The position numbers and the translations under genes are program-made. Below the pieces are notes generated by a model. It made no database searches and had not been told where the DNA came from. It saw only the letters and a program-made list of their open reading frames with translations. This document shows positions 17,846 through 25,344 of a DNA stretch of 25,747 bases, in pieces; position 1 is the stretch's first letter, and the number at the start of each line of letters is the position of its first letter. Source of the stretch: an uncultured Sphingobacteriaceae bacterium (GTDB lineage Bacteria; Bacteroidota; Bacteroidia; Sphingobacteriales; Sphingobacteriaceae). The stretch covers positions 1-25,747 of the forward strand of contig CAMPKC010000063.1 in the NCBI GenBank assembly GCA_946887045.1. Direction: 5' to 3'.

Positions 17846-17872
17846 TGTAACCTTTTTACTTGTTTTTCGGTA
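17846..17872 (+). promoter_or_regulatory. Possible ECF-sigma-type promoter of the receiver/HEAT/GT2 operon
   Basis: TGTAACC (17846-17852) followed by CGGTA (17868-17872) after 15 bases resembles the GTAAC...CGT-type promoters I associate with extracytoplasmic-function sigma factors in Bacteroidota. It lies about 50 bases upstream of the response regulator start. The CGT half is imperfect (CGGT), so this is tentative. Confidence 0.35.
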
Positions 17873-17918
17873 AAGGAAAAACGAAACACAAACGCTATCT
17901 TAATAAAGCACTCTCATC

Positions 17919-18275
17919 ATGAAAATACTCATAGCTGACGATGATCTTTTAATGTTGAAAACACTCGAGTTCAGACTGAAAAAGGACGGCCACACAGTTT
18001 TTTCGACCCGGGACGGAAGGGAAGCATTAAGTCAAATTGAAGAGATTTCTCCTGACCTTATTATTACCGATCTGATGATGCCTTTCACATCAGGTATGGA
18101 AATAATTGGTTTTGTGAGACAGATGACCGGCAAAAGAATTCCTGTAATTATCTTATCCGCAATGGGACAGGAAAATGTAGTTTTAGAGGCATTCCAACTT
18201 GGCGCCGACGATTACATAACCAAACCATTCAGCCCTAACGAGTTATCTGTAAGAGTTCGCAGGTTCATGTCTTAA
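17919..18275 (+). CDS. Stand-alone receiver-domain response regulator
   Basis: The 118-residue product is a complete CheY-like receiver domain with no output domain. The acidic pair Asp8/Asp9 (ADDD), the phosphoacceptor Asp51 in LIITDLMMP, the switch residue Ser80 (VIILSAM) and Lys102 in YITKPF are all present. Without a DNA-binding or enzymatic domain it must act by protein-protein contact. No histidine kinase is present in the window. It is the first gene of a tight operon: the HEAT-repeat gene starts 15 bases downstream and itself overlaps the GT2-LtaS-like gene. The natural hypothesis is that the phosphorylated receiver binds the HEAT protein and gates the synthase. Confidence 0.93.
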   Translation: MKILIADDDLLMLKTLEFRLKKDGHTVFSTRDGREALSQIEEISPDLIITDLMMPFTSGMEIIGFVRQMTGKRIPVIILSAMGQENVVLEAFQLGADDYITKPFSPNELSVRVRRFMS

Positions 18276-18280
18276 TCACC

Positions 18281-18299
18281 TGTTATTTTAATGATAACA
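18281..18299 (+). promoter_or_regulatory. Hairpin with the HEAT-gene start codon in its loop
   Basis: TGTTAT (18281-18286) and ATAACA (18294-18299) form a 6-bp stem around TTTAATG, whose ATG is the start codon (18291-18293). The stem is AT-rich and weak, so it may modulate rather than block translation. Confidence 0.3.
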
Positions 18300-19367
18300 C
18301 CTGAGCATCTTCTACTCTTGACCATTTTTTTGTCGTGCGTTATGTTGGTCCTTTTGGTGATCATGTCTTTCGCGCTGATAGCAAAAAACTCCCGGGATAA
18401 GCAAAAAAAAATATGGCTGGTTAAAACAGACGTATTAATTACCAAAACTATCTTTTTTGAAGACGAAGAACACGAATCACCCACCTTCTTCATATCAGTA
18501 AACAAGCGGATACAGAAACTTTTAAAGAAACCTTTATTCAGACAAACGCTAATTAATGAGCTGGTAATCATTAGAAAAAGTTTGACTGGAGTAGCTGGAG
18601 ACAATCTGATAAGTTTATACAATCAGCTTGGGCTTGAAAAAGATTCCGCAAAAAAAATAAAAGACTCCAGATGGCACAAAAAAGCTAAAGGGATACAGGA
18701 ACTTGCCGTTATGCATCAGGAGGATTATTATCCGCTCCTTTACAACCTAACAAATCATAAAAACGAATATATCCGGATGGAAGCTCAAACCAGCATCGTA
18801 AAAATTCATGGCTTTGAGGGACTAAGTTTTTTAAACGAAATCACTTACCCAATTTCAGAATGGCATCAAATAAATCTGCTTGTACAGCTGTCTACTGTTG
18901 CTGCATCTGATTTTATCGGGATAGAAAGCTGGCTAAAGTCAAAAAATGATACTGTAATAATCTTTGCTTTGAAACTTTCTGCCTCTTATCATCAATTTCA
19001 ATTGTATGATAACATTGTCGACTGTCTGAACCACAAAAATGCCAAAGTTCGTCTGCAAGCAATTAATTGCCTCAAAGAGATTTATGAGGATACAACCGCA
19101 TTGCACCTGATACGCATTTACAATAATGAATCAATAACTCATCAACTTGCTATTCTTAGTGCACTCAAAGAAATAGCCTCTCCCGAAAGTATTTCATTTT
19201 TAGAAAAACAACTTGACTCAGAAAACAACCAAATAAAACTTGCAGCAACCAGGGCCTTGTTTAACTGCGGAAATGAAGGCCTGGAAACGATAGAAAACCA
19301 TCCTAGGGCATCCGGTTTTCCATTAAATGAGATTGTCAAACAAATACAAATGGAGAGGACCAAATGA
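18291..19367 (+). CDS. Membrane-anchored HEAT-repeat protein
   Basis: The 358-residue product has one N-terminal membrane segment (about 6-32, LLLLTIFLSCVMLVLLVIMSFALI), followed by basic residues (KNSRDKQKK) that place the rest in the cytosol. A helical region to about 120 is followed by HEAT-like repeats to the C-terminus. Recognisable units include RWHKKAKGIQELAVMHQED, NEYIRMEAQTSIVKIHGFEGLSFL, AKVRLQAINCLKEIYEDTTALHLI, THQLAILSALKEIASPESISFLEKQL and NQIKLAATRALFNCGNEGL. HEAT solenoids usually scaffold other proteins. Its stop codon overlaps the start of the GT2-LtaS-like gene (ATGA, 19364-19367), indicating coupled translation and a likely complex between the two at the membrane. Confidence 0.85.
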   Translation: MITPEHLLLLTIFLSCVMLVLLVIMSFALIAKNSRDKQKKIWLVKTDVLITKTIFFEDEEHESPTFFISVNKRIQKLLKKPLFRQTLINELVIIRKSLTGVAGDNLISLYNQLGLEKDSAKKIKDSRWHKKAKGIQELAVMHQEDYYPLLYNLTNHKNEYIRMEAQTSIVKIHGFEGLSFLNEITYPISEWHQINLLVQLSTVAASDFIGIESWLKSKNDTVIIFALKLSASYHQFQLYDNIVDCLNHKNAKVRLQAINCLKEIYEDTTALHLIRIYNNESITHQLAILSALKEIASPESISFLEKQLDSENNQIKLAATRALFNCGNEGLETIENHPRASGFPLNEIVKQIQMERTK

Positions 19368-22300
19368 ACTGGCTAAGTATCATTTCGGATGTGTTCCTAG
19401 GAATGTTATTAATCTATTCAATAACCTTACTGCTCGCTTATATCTGTATTGGTCTCTATTCGATAGTCGCGGTTAAAGAATATCTTAACAAGAATAGTTT
19501 CACCGACTACCGCATTCTGGCTATTTCGCCCGAAGCTCCGTCTATGAGCATACTTGCCCCCGCTTATAATGAGGGAGCTACAGTTGTGGAAAATGCACGT
19601 TCATTGCTCTCCATCCATTACAACAACCTCGAAGTAATTATAATTAACGATGGCAGCAAAGACGATTGCCTGCAAAAACTGATAGATAATTTCGGCTTAC
19701 AAAAAGTTGATTTCTTTTACGATGAACGAATATCAACAAAAAAGGTAAGGGGAGTTTATAAAAGCAATAATCCTGTTTACCGAAAACTGGTAGTGGTTGA
19801 TAAAGAAAACGGAGGAAAGGCAGATGCGCTTAATGTTGGTATTAATATCTCATCGAATGATTATATAGTTTGCATAGACGTAGACTGCATTCTTGAACAG
19901 GATGCTCTTTTAAAACTAGCCAAGCCCTTTTTAGAAACTACCAAAGAGCGGGTTATTGCTACCGGCGGAGTTGTAAGAATTGCAAATGGCTGCGAAATTG
20001 AAGACGGCCGCCTGGTTAAAGTCAACCTGGCCGATAATTTCCTTGCACGGGTACAAACCCTGGAATATATTCGTGCTTTCCTCCTTGGGCGGATGGCCTG
20101 GAGCCGTGTAAATGGCTTACTTTTAATTTCAGGAGCATTCGGCGCATTCGATAAAGAAATTGCAATCAGTTGCGGCGGGTATAACCATAAAACAGTCGGC
20201 GAAGACATGGAACTTGTAGTCAGGATGCGCCGCTACATGGAAGAACAAAAAGTTCCGTACCGGGTGACATTTATTCCAGATCCTTTGTGCTGGACAGAAG
20301 CCCCCTCATCTTTTAAAATTCTCGGGCGTCAACGCAACCGCTGGACCCGGGGAACGATTGAGACTCTTCTTTTCCACAAGAAAATGTTTTTCAATCCCAA
20401 ATATGGATTAGTTGGGATGTTAAGTTACCCATACTGGTTCTTTTTTGAATTCCTGGCTCCAATTATTGAATTTTTTGGAGTTGTTGCGTTTGTTTTCTTC
20501 GCTCTTTTCGGAGAAACAGACTGGCATAACTTCTTCTATCTGCTCAGCTTCATTTTAAGCTTCGGTTTCTTATACTCTGTTTTCGCCATCCTGATGGAGG
20601 TGATGACATATAATCAATATAAAAATCCAAAGGATGTTTTAAAACTAATACTAACAGCATTATTGGAGCCTTTTATCTTTCATCCATTTGTGGTTTGGTC
20701 GGCTATTGAAGGAAATGTGGACTTTTTACAAAAGAAAAGTGCCTGGGGAGAAATGACAAGGCAAGGATTTGCTACAAAAAAGCCGGGCGCTCTTGCAACC
20801 GCAGCTGACACTGCTCCCGTTCCTGTGGCTGTAGAAGCTCCAAAGGAAGATACACCACCGTCAACCTTTACCAGCAAATGGCTGGAAGGAACGCATGCAT
20901 TTGCGGCTCTTTCTATTAGCTGGCTAGTTGTTTTGTTCTTGTTCGCTCTTTTTGAGGTAAACTATATAGGTTTTTTACATGCCTATCCGGAAGAGCTTTC
21001 GAAAATGCTTCCTGCGGCATTCAGAAATGCTGCCTTATTTTGGTTAAAATCGAACACCATTTTATACCTTCCTTTCATCGGAATCTATCAAATCACAAAA
21101 CGAGGGGCTAAACTTACATATACCGCTCTTCTGATAGGCTTTGCCATTTTACAGTTTCTGTTAATCGAATATTTCTCGGCCTCGCTGCTGCCACTGGGCT
21201 CTGACTTATATGGGTACACTTACGATGAAATAAAACAAACATTGTCGGCTTCCGGAGGCATTAATCTGCTTTCTATCGCCAACTTAATCTGTACAATAAC
21301 TATCAGTGCCTATATAATCACAATACTTCCCGGAAAAATCAAGCTACATAAATACATCGCAGCATTGCTCCCATTGGTATCGCTTGCATTCATTTGTATC
21401 GGGATATCATCATTCAAATCATCTCCATTTACATCCGAATTTACAAACAACATTATTCTTAACAAGAGCGACTTTTTCCTCTCAGAAACATTCGCACACT
21501 TTTTCCCATCCGACATTGAGGATGAACCATCCGAAAACGTTAATAGCTTTGACGGATTAGCAACCGTTTCTTTCAATTATGTAGATGATAAATATCCATT
21601 TCTACGCACCGACGACACACCGGATGTTTTATCGCCATTTTTTGAAAAATCAGAGACCCCGCCTAACATCGTTATTATAATAGTTGAAGGTTTAGGAAGA
21701 GCGTTTTCGAATGAGGGGGCGTATTTAGGCAGTTTTACTCCTTTCTTAGATTCATTATCTCACCATAGCCTTTATTGGAAAAATTTCATGAGTCAGGGCG
21801 GGCGAACCTTCGCAGTTTTGCCAAGTTTGCTAGGCTCTCTTCCATTTGGGAAAGGCGGCTTTATTGACCGGGGCTCTCAGATACCCCATCATTTATCATT
21901 ATTGAACATCCTGAAGCGAAATGGCTACGCGACCGCCTTTTATTATGGCGGAGATTCTAAGTTCGATAATATGAAAGCCTTTTTGGCCGCAAACAAAATT
22001 GACGCTATCAATGATGAGCAGACATTTCCCGCAGAATATGTAAAGATGCCGCCTTCGGATGCTGGCTTCTCCTGGGGATATGGCGATGCTGAACTTTTTA
22101 GACGATACCTTCAGCTAAACCCCTCTGCAAACAAACCAAGACTTGACGTACTGCTTACCGTGTCGACCCATAATCCATTCCTTATTAATGAGCAGAAAGA
22201 ATACTTAGGCGTATTCGAAAGAAGGATGAATGAACTAAATTTCAACGAGAGCAAAAAAACCAGCTACAGGCATTTTCGCACCAAATATGCGAGCATACTT

Positions 22301-22858
22301 TATGCGGACAATTCGCTCAAAAAATTCATTTCCGAATATGCCAAACGACCGGATTATCATAATACAATATTTATGATAACAGGTGATCACCGGATGCCGG
22401 AACTACCGATGAGCTCTAAAATCGACCGGTATCACGTTCCCTTGATTATTTATTCGCCCTTATTAAAACGATCTGCAGAATTTGCTTCTATATCCTCACA
22501 TTTTGATATGGCGCCAAGCATTCTGGCTTTTCTTAATAAAAGCTATAATATACAAACACCTACAGTTGCAAGTTGGATAGGTGATGGTTTAGACACCGCA
22601 AGAGGCTTCCGTAATGTACATAATTACCCATTAATTCAAGCCAAATCGGTTGTTACCGATTATGTAATGGACACCTATCATTTAAATAACGAAACGCTTT
22701 ATTCGCTATCATCAGAGATGGATGAAGATCCGGTTATTGAAAAATCCAAGCTTGTATATTTGAAGGCCCAGTTTAAAAAATATAAAAAACGGAACGAGAA
22801 GTTTGCAAATGGCGCTCCTTTAATTCCTGACTCTCTCTATCGCAAATACGCTCCCTAA
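19364..22858 (+). CDS. Glycosyltransferase family 2 fused to an LtaS-like phosphotransferase/sulfatase
   Basis: This 1164-residue protein joins two complete enzymes. The first half (1-470) is a processive GT2 of the cellulose/poly-GlcNAc synthase type. It has an N-terminal helix (about 5-35), NDGS (95-98), DVD (172-174), GED (279-281) and QRNRW (323-327), then about three more helices. No PilZ domain is visible. An Ala/Pro-rich linker (about 471-503) leads to five predicted helices (about 508-690) and an extracytoplasmic catalytic domain (about 768-1090), the layout of lipoteichoic acid synthase. Metal and nucleophile residues are E775 (VEGLGRAF), T815 (GGRTFA), H936 (STHNPF) and D1008/H1009 (GDHRM). 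It may build a glycan and decorate it with phosphoglycerol or another group; hydrolysis as a sulfatase is the alternative. Substrates are unknown. Confidence 0.9.
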   Translation: MNWLSIISDVFLGMLLIYSITLLLAYICIGLYSIVAVKEYLNKNSFTDYRILAISPEAPSMSILAPAYNEGATVVENARSLLSIHYNNLEVIIINDGSKDDCLQKLIDNFGLQKVDFFYDERISTKKVRGVYKSNNPVYRKLVVVDKENGGKADALNVGINISSNDYIVCIDVDCILEQDALLKLAKPFLETTKERVIATGGVVRIANGCEIEDGRLVKVNLADNFLARVQTLEYIRAFLLGRMAWSRVNGLLLISGAFGAFDKEIAISCGGYNHKTVGEDMELVVRMRRYMEEQKVPYRVTFIPDPLCWTEAPSSFKILGRQRNRWTRGTIETLLFHKKMFFNPKYGLVGMLSYPYWFFFEFLAPIIEFFGVVAFVFFALFGETDWHNFFYLLSFILSFGFLYSVFAILMEVMTYNQYKNPKDVLKLILTALLEPFIFHPFVVWSAIEGNVDFLQKKSAWGEMTRQGFATKKPGALATAADTAPVPVAVEAPKEDTPPSTFTSKWLEGTHAFAALSISWLVVLFLFALFEVNYIGFLHAYPEELSKMLPAAFRNAALFWLKSNTILYLPFIGIYQITKRGAKLTYTALLIGFAILQFLLIEYFSASLLPLGSDLYGYTYDEIKQTLSASGGINLLSIANLICTITISAYIITILPGKIKLHKYIAALLPLVSLAFICIGISSFKSSPFTSEFTNNIILNKSDFFLSETFAHFFPSDIEDEPSENVNSFDGLATVSFNYVDDKYPFLRTDDTPDVLSPFFEKSETPPNIVIIIVEGLGRAFSNEGAYLGSFTPFLDSLSHHSLYWKNFMSQGGRTFAVLPSLLGSLPFGKGGFIDRGSQIPHHLSLLNILKRNGYATAFYYGGDSKFDNMKAFLAANKIDAINDEQTFPAEYVKMPPSDAGFSWGYGDAELFRRYLQLNPSANKPRLDVLLTVSTHNPFLINEQKEYLGVFERRMNELNFNESKKTSYRHFRTKYASILYADNSLKKFISEYAKRPDYHNTIFMITGDHRMPELPMSSKIDRYHVPLIIYSPLLKRSAEFASISSHFDMAPSILAFLNKSYNIQTPTVASWIGDGLDTARGFRNVHNYPLIQAKSVVTDYVMDTYHLNNETLYSLSSEMDEDPVIEKSKLVYLKAQFKKYKKRNEKFANGAPLIPDSLYRKYAP

Positions 22859-22871
22859 AAAACCTTTAAAC

Positions 22872-22900
22872 AAAAAAGCACTCGCTATTAACGAATGCTT
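22872..22900 (-). terminator. Rho-independent terminator of the rhlE-like gene
   Basis: On the reverse strand AAGCATTCG (22900-22892) pairs with CGAGTGCTT (22884-22876) over 9 bp with one G-U, around a seven-base loop, followed by six T (22877-22872). The wobble pairs only in reverse-strand RNA, so it belongs to the helicase gene, whose stop lies 23 bases upstream. Confidence 0.82.
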
Positions 22901-22922
22901 CTATAAAAGGAACAAAATCTTA

Positions 22923-24167
22923 CTAATAAGAATTAGCTTTTCTTCTTTGCTTTGATGAGGGTCTGGAAGAAGAGGGCCTTCCCTGTGGCTTTTTCGCCTG
23001 TCCCGCAGCAGCGCCCGAAAATGTCCGCAATGTCAAATGATACGGATGATCTTCAACCAACGGAATTTCCTGAGCAGTTAACTTTTGAATATCTTTTAAA
23101 AATGGTTGTTCTTCAAACTCGCAGAAAGACCACGCGGTACCGGATGATCCCGCCCTGCCGGTACGGCCAATCCTATGCACATACGTTTCAGGCTGGTTGG
23201 GTAATTCAAAATTGATAACATATTTAAGATCGTCGACATCAATACCCCTTGCTGCGATATCCGTCGCTACCAAAATCCTTAGATTTCCTGATTTAAAACC
23301 ATTCAATGCTTTCTGCCTTGCATTCTGAGATTTATTTCCATGAATGGCTTCCGCCGAAATATTTGCACGATTTAATGATTTAACTAGCTTATCTGCGCCA
23401 TGTTTAGTTCTGGTAAAAACTAAAACACTCGTCATGCTTATATCTTTTAATAAATGAACCAACAGAGCCGACTTATCTTTCTTATCTACCGTAAAGATTC
23501 CCTGAGTTATCTTCTCAACAGTCGAAGAAACAGGTGTTACCTCTACTTTAATTGGGTTATTTAAAATGCTATGAGCAAGTTTTGCAATTTCAGGAGGCAT
23601 TGTAGCCGAAAAAAACAGCGTCTGCCTTTTATAAGGAAGCTTTGCAATAATCTTTTTTACATCATTAATAAAGCCCATATCAAGCATACGATCTGCTTCA
23701 TCCAGCACAAAGAGTTGAATATGCTGTAAATCAACCACTCGCTGAGTCATCAGATCGAGCAACCTTCCCGGAGTAGCCACTAAAATATCTATGCCGTTTC
23801 TTAATTGATTGATTTGGTGATGGGCAGAAACTCCTCCAAATATTACTGCATGTTTCAAGGTTGTATTTTTCCCATAGGACGTAAAACTTTCGCCTATCTG
23901 GATAGCAAGTTCACGGGTCGGGCTTAAGATTAAGGCCTTTAAACGACGGGGACCAGGCTGTTGAGCTGACTTATCAGATAACAATTGCAAAATTGGAAGA
24001 GCAAAAGCAGCAGTTTTTCCTGTTCCTGTCTGTGCACAGCCTAAAAGGTCTTTTTTGTTTAAAATTACAGGAATCGATTGCTCCTGAATGGGGGTAGGAT
24101 GTGTATATCCTTCTGTCTTAAGGGCCTTTAAAAGAGGCTCAATAAGATTTAAATTTTCAAATGACAA
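22923..24167 (-). CDS. rhlE: DEAD-box RNA helicase, RhlE type
   Basis: The 414-residue ATP-dependent RNA helicase carries every core motif in order. These are Q motif (FENLNLIEPLLKALKTEGYTHPTPIQEQ), motif I AQTGTGKT (about 44-51), Ia PTRELA, GG, Ib TPGRLL, II DEAD (about 157-160), III SAT, IV VLVFTRTK, V ARGID (about 309-313) and VI HRIGRTGRAG (about 332-341). The C-terminal tail (about 383-414) is basic and rich in Arg, Ser and Pro, typical of RhlE. No in-frame ATG exists before the Q motif: the start is TTG at 24167, giving the canonical MSFENLNL N-terminus. Transcription appears to begin about 125 bases upstream, giving a long structured leader suited to post-transcriptional control. Confidence 0.92.
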   Translation of the reverse strand: MSFENLNLIEPLLKALKTEGYTHPTPIQEQSIPVILNKKDLLGCAQTGTGKTAAFALPILQLLSDKSAQQPGPRRLKALILSPTRELAIQIGESFTSYGKNTTLKHAVIFGGVSAHHQINQLRNGIDILVATPGRLLDLMTQRVVDLQHIQLFVLDEADRMLDMGFINDVKKIIAKLPYKRQTLFFSATMPPEIAKLAHSILNNPIKVEVTPVSSTVEKITQGIFTVDKKDKSALLVHLLKDISMTSVLVFTRTKHGADKLVKSLNRANISAEAIHGNKSQNARQKALNGFKSGNLRILVATDIAARGIDVDDLKYVINFELPNQPETYVHRIGRTGRAGSSGTAWSFCEFEEQPFLKDIQKLTAQEIPLVEDHPYHLTLRTFSGAAAGQAKKPQGRPSSSRPSSKQRRKANSY

Positions 24168-24211
24168 ATTCTTAATATTTAAGTTAATTGCTTAACTACC
24201 AAATGATATAA

Positions 24212-24239
24212 ATATACAAGGGGGAGTTAATTTGTATAT
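24212..24239 (-). promoter_or_regulatory. Inverted repeat in the rhlE leader
   Basis: ATATACAA (24212-24219) and TTGTATAT (24232-24239) are perfect complements with a 12-base spacer, 45 bases upstream of the TTG start. In the leader RNA they could form a hairpin near the translation start. Confidence 0.5.
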
Positions 24240-24242
24240 CTC

Positions 24243-24259
24243 CTCATCCTCAGGATGAG
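24243..24259 (-). promoter_or_regulatory. GC-containing hairpin in the rhlE leader
   Basis: CTCATCC (24243-24249) and GGATGAG (24253-24259) form a perfect 7-bp stem with a three-base loop inside the predicted rhlE leader. With the adjacent inverted repeat it makes a compact two-hairpin leader. Confidence 0.55.
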
Positions 24260-24298
24260 CTTGTAATAGAAGAGTAATCGACTAAAAGAGAATATCTG

Positions 24299-24329
24299 CA
24301 AAAATACGTTAAATTTTCTTTATCCCAAC
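24299..24329 (-). promoter_or_regulatory. rhlE promoter (GTTG, 19 bases, TATTTTTG)
   Basis: On the reverse strand a GTTG (24329-24326) is followed after exactly 19 bases by TATTTTTG (24306-24299), a full TAnnTTTG match at the spacing described for Bacteroidota. Transcription would begin near 24292, about 125 bases upstream of the TTG start codon. Confidence 0.65.
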
Positions 24330-24426
24330 ATCTTGTTTGTCCTAAACGATCATCAGCATGTCACACATCGGAAACCGGAGCTATTATGTATCTTATAAAC
24401 AGCCCATCAACAATATTTTACGATTT

Positions 24427-24459
24427 AACTCATAATTCTTTAGAATATGAGTTTTTTTT
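24427..24459 (+). terminator. Orphan forward-strand terminator 1
   Basis: AACTCAT (24427-24433) pairs with ATGAGTT (24447-24453). A further five-pair stem, ATTCT/AGAAT, lies inside after a single bulged A, giving 12 pairs in all. The T-run 24452-24459 follows on the forward strand. The reverse strand has no T-run after the hairpin. No forward-strand gene lies upstream. Confidence 0.8.
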
Positions 24460-24540
24460 CCAACATTTGTTCTGTTGTCTCCACGACAACGTTTTCATAG
24501 GTAGATGTAGGGTCAGGCTTATTGCTTGACCCTTTTTTTT
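24460..24540 (+). ncRNA. Candidate small RNA ending at terminator 2
   Basis: Between the two forward terminators lies about 80 bases holding a clean hairpin, GTTGTC (24474-24479) with GACAAC (24485-24490) around TCCAC, then an unpaired stretch and the second terminator. A near-consensus -7 element (AACATTTG, 24462-24469, one mismatch) would start transcription near the base of that hairpin. Nothing identifies a known RNA family. The call depends on the terminators needing an upstream transcript. Confidence 0.35.
24510..24540 (+). terminator. Orphan forward-strand terminator 2
   Basis: GGGTCAGGC (24510-24518) and GCTTGACCC (24524-24532) form a 9-bp stem with one G-U and a five-base loop, followed by eight T (24533-24540). 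The wobble and T-run both indicate forward-strand transcription. It lies just past the 3' end of the reverse-strand DUF92 gene but lacks a T-run in that direction. Confidence 0.85.
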
Positions 24541-24549
24541 GACATTTAT

Positions 24550-25344
24550 TTACCAGATTTCAACCACATAAAACAGGTATATTACGGTGGCGGCAACAAG
24601 TGTATTTAAAAAATTAACCGCATTATTTTTCAGCAGCCGACGCCTCTCTAACGTTGCACCCAACATCGAATCACTAAAATTGCCAAGGGTGCCGGCTATA
24701 ATTATCCACCAAAACGGCTGGCCCCATCCCGTTCTCGCAGAATAAATCATAGCGATTAAGACCGAACCCGCTACTCCAAATAAAGTACCTTCAAGGCTTA
24801 TTACTCCATCTAAACCTTTTAAATCCTTTTTAAAGCTCGTAATGTTATAATATTTCCTTCCGTATAAATTACCTAATTCAGAAGAAAGTGTATCTGCTAT
24901 AGCCGAAGAAAATGCGGCGGCGATCATTAATAAAAACAGATCCCCCTTGCCGGGAAATACCATAGCAATTAAGCCCGCTACACCGGATATGCCCGCGTTA
25001 GCAAACACCTGACCCGCTGTTCGCATTTCCTGACTATCATCATTCAGCCCCGCACTCTCTTTCTCTGCCCGCTTCCACGACGTGGCTAAAACGCCTGCCA
25101 AAAAAAATACCCCAAGTAAAACTACACCTATATAACCAACACCCAAATAAATGAAACCGGCCAAAAAGCCTCCGGTTAATGAGGCACTCAAGGTAAGTTT
25201 TCCTGTTCGTACACTCAGCAGCATACCTAGCAGTATGAAAGTGCTTATTATAAAATGAGAAATCAAAACAAGTCGGTTTGGTGGATCATTATATTCATTT
25301 ATCGTAAAATAACATAAAAAAGATTTATCATTAGAAAGTGGCAA
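24550..25344 (-). CDS. DUF92 family membrane protein
   Basis: The product is an integral membrane protein of about 240-264 residues of the DUF92 (TIGR00297) family, with about six hydrophobic helices. Family marks are GKLTLSASLTGGFLAGFIYLG, TAGQVFANAGISGVAGLIA, the polar membrane motif AIADTLSSELG, GLDGVISLEGTLFGVAGS and the C-terminal GATLERRRLLKNNAVNFLNT. A plant relative, VTE6, is a phytyl-phosphate kinase; bacterial members are uncharacterised, so prenol-phosphate metabolism is only a possibility. The start is uncertain. The longest frame begins at TTG 25344, another TTG lies at 25266 (just before the first helix), and the first in-frame ATG at 25224 would cut into helix 1. I favour 25266 or 25344. 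Confidence 0.85.
   Translation of the reverse strand: MPLSNDKSFLCYFTINEYNDPPNRLVLISHFIISTFILLGMLLSVRTGKLTLSASLTGGFLAGFIYLGVGYIGVVLLGVFFLAGVLATSWKRAEKESAGLNDDSQEMRTAGQVFANAGISGVAGLIAMVFPGKGDLFLLMIAAAFSSAIADTLSSELGNLYGRKYYNITSFKKDLKGLDGVISLEGTLFGVAGSVLIAMIYSARTGWGQPFWWIIIAGTLGNFSDSMLGATLERRRLLKNNAVNFLNTLVAATVIYLFYVVEIW

Noticed and set aside
24386..24529. 47-codon forward ORF in the rhlE-DUF92 gap
   Set aside because: It runs straight through the first orphan terminator and ends inside the second, so it is unlikely to be translated as a unit.
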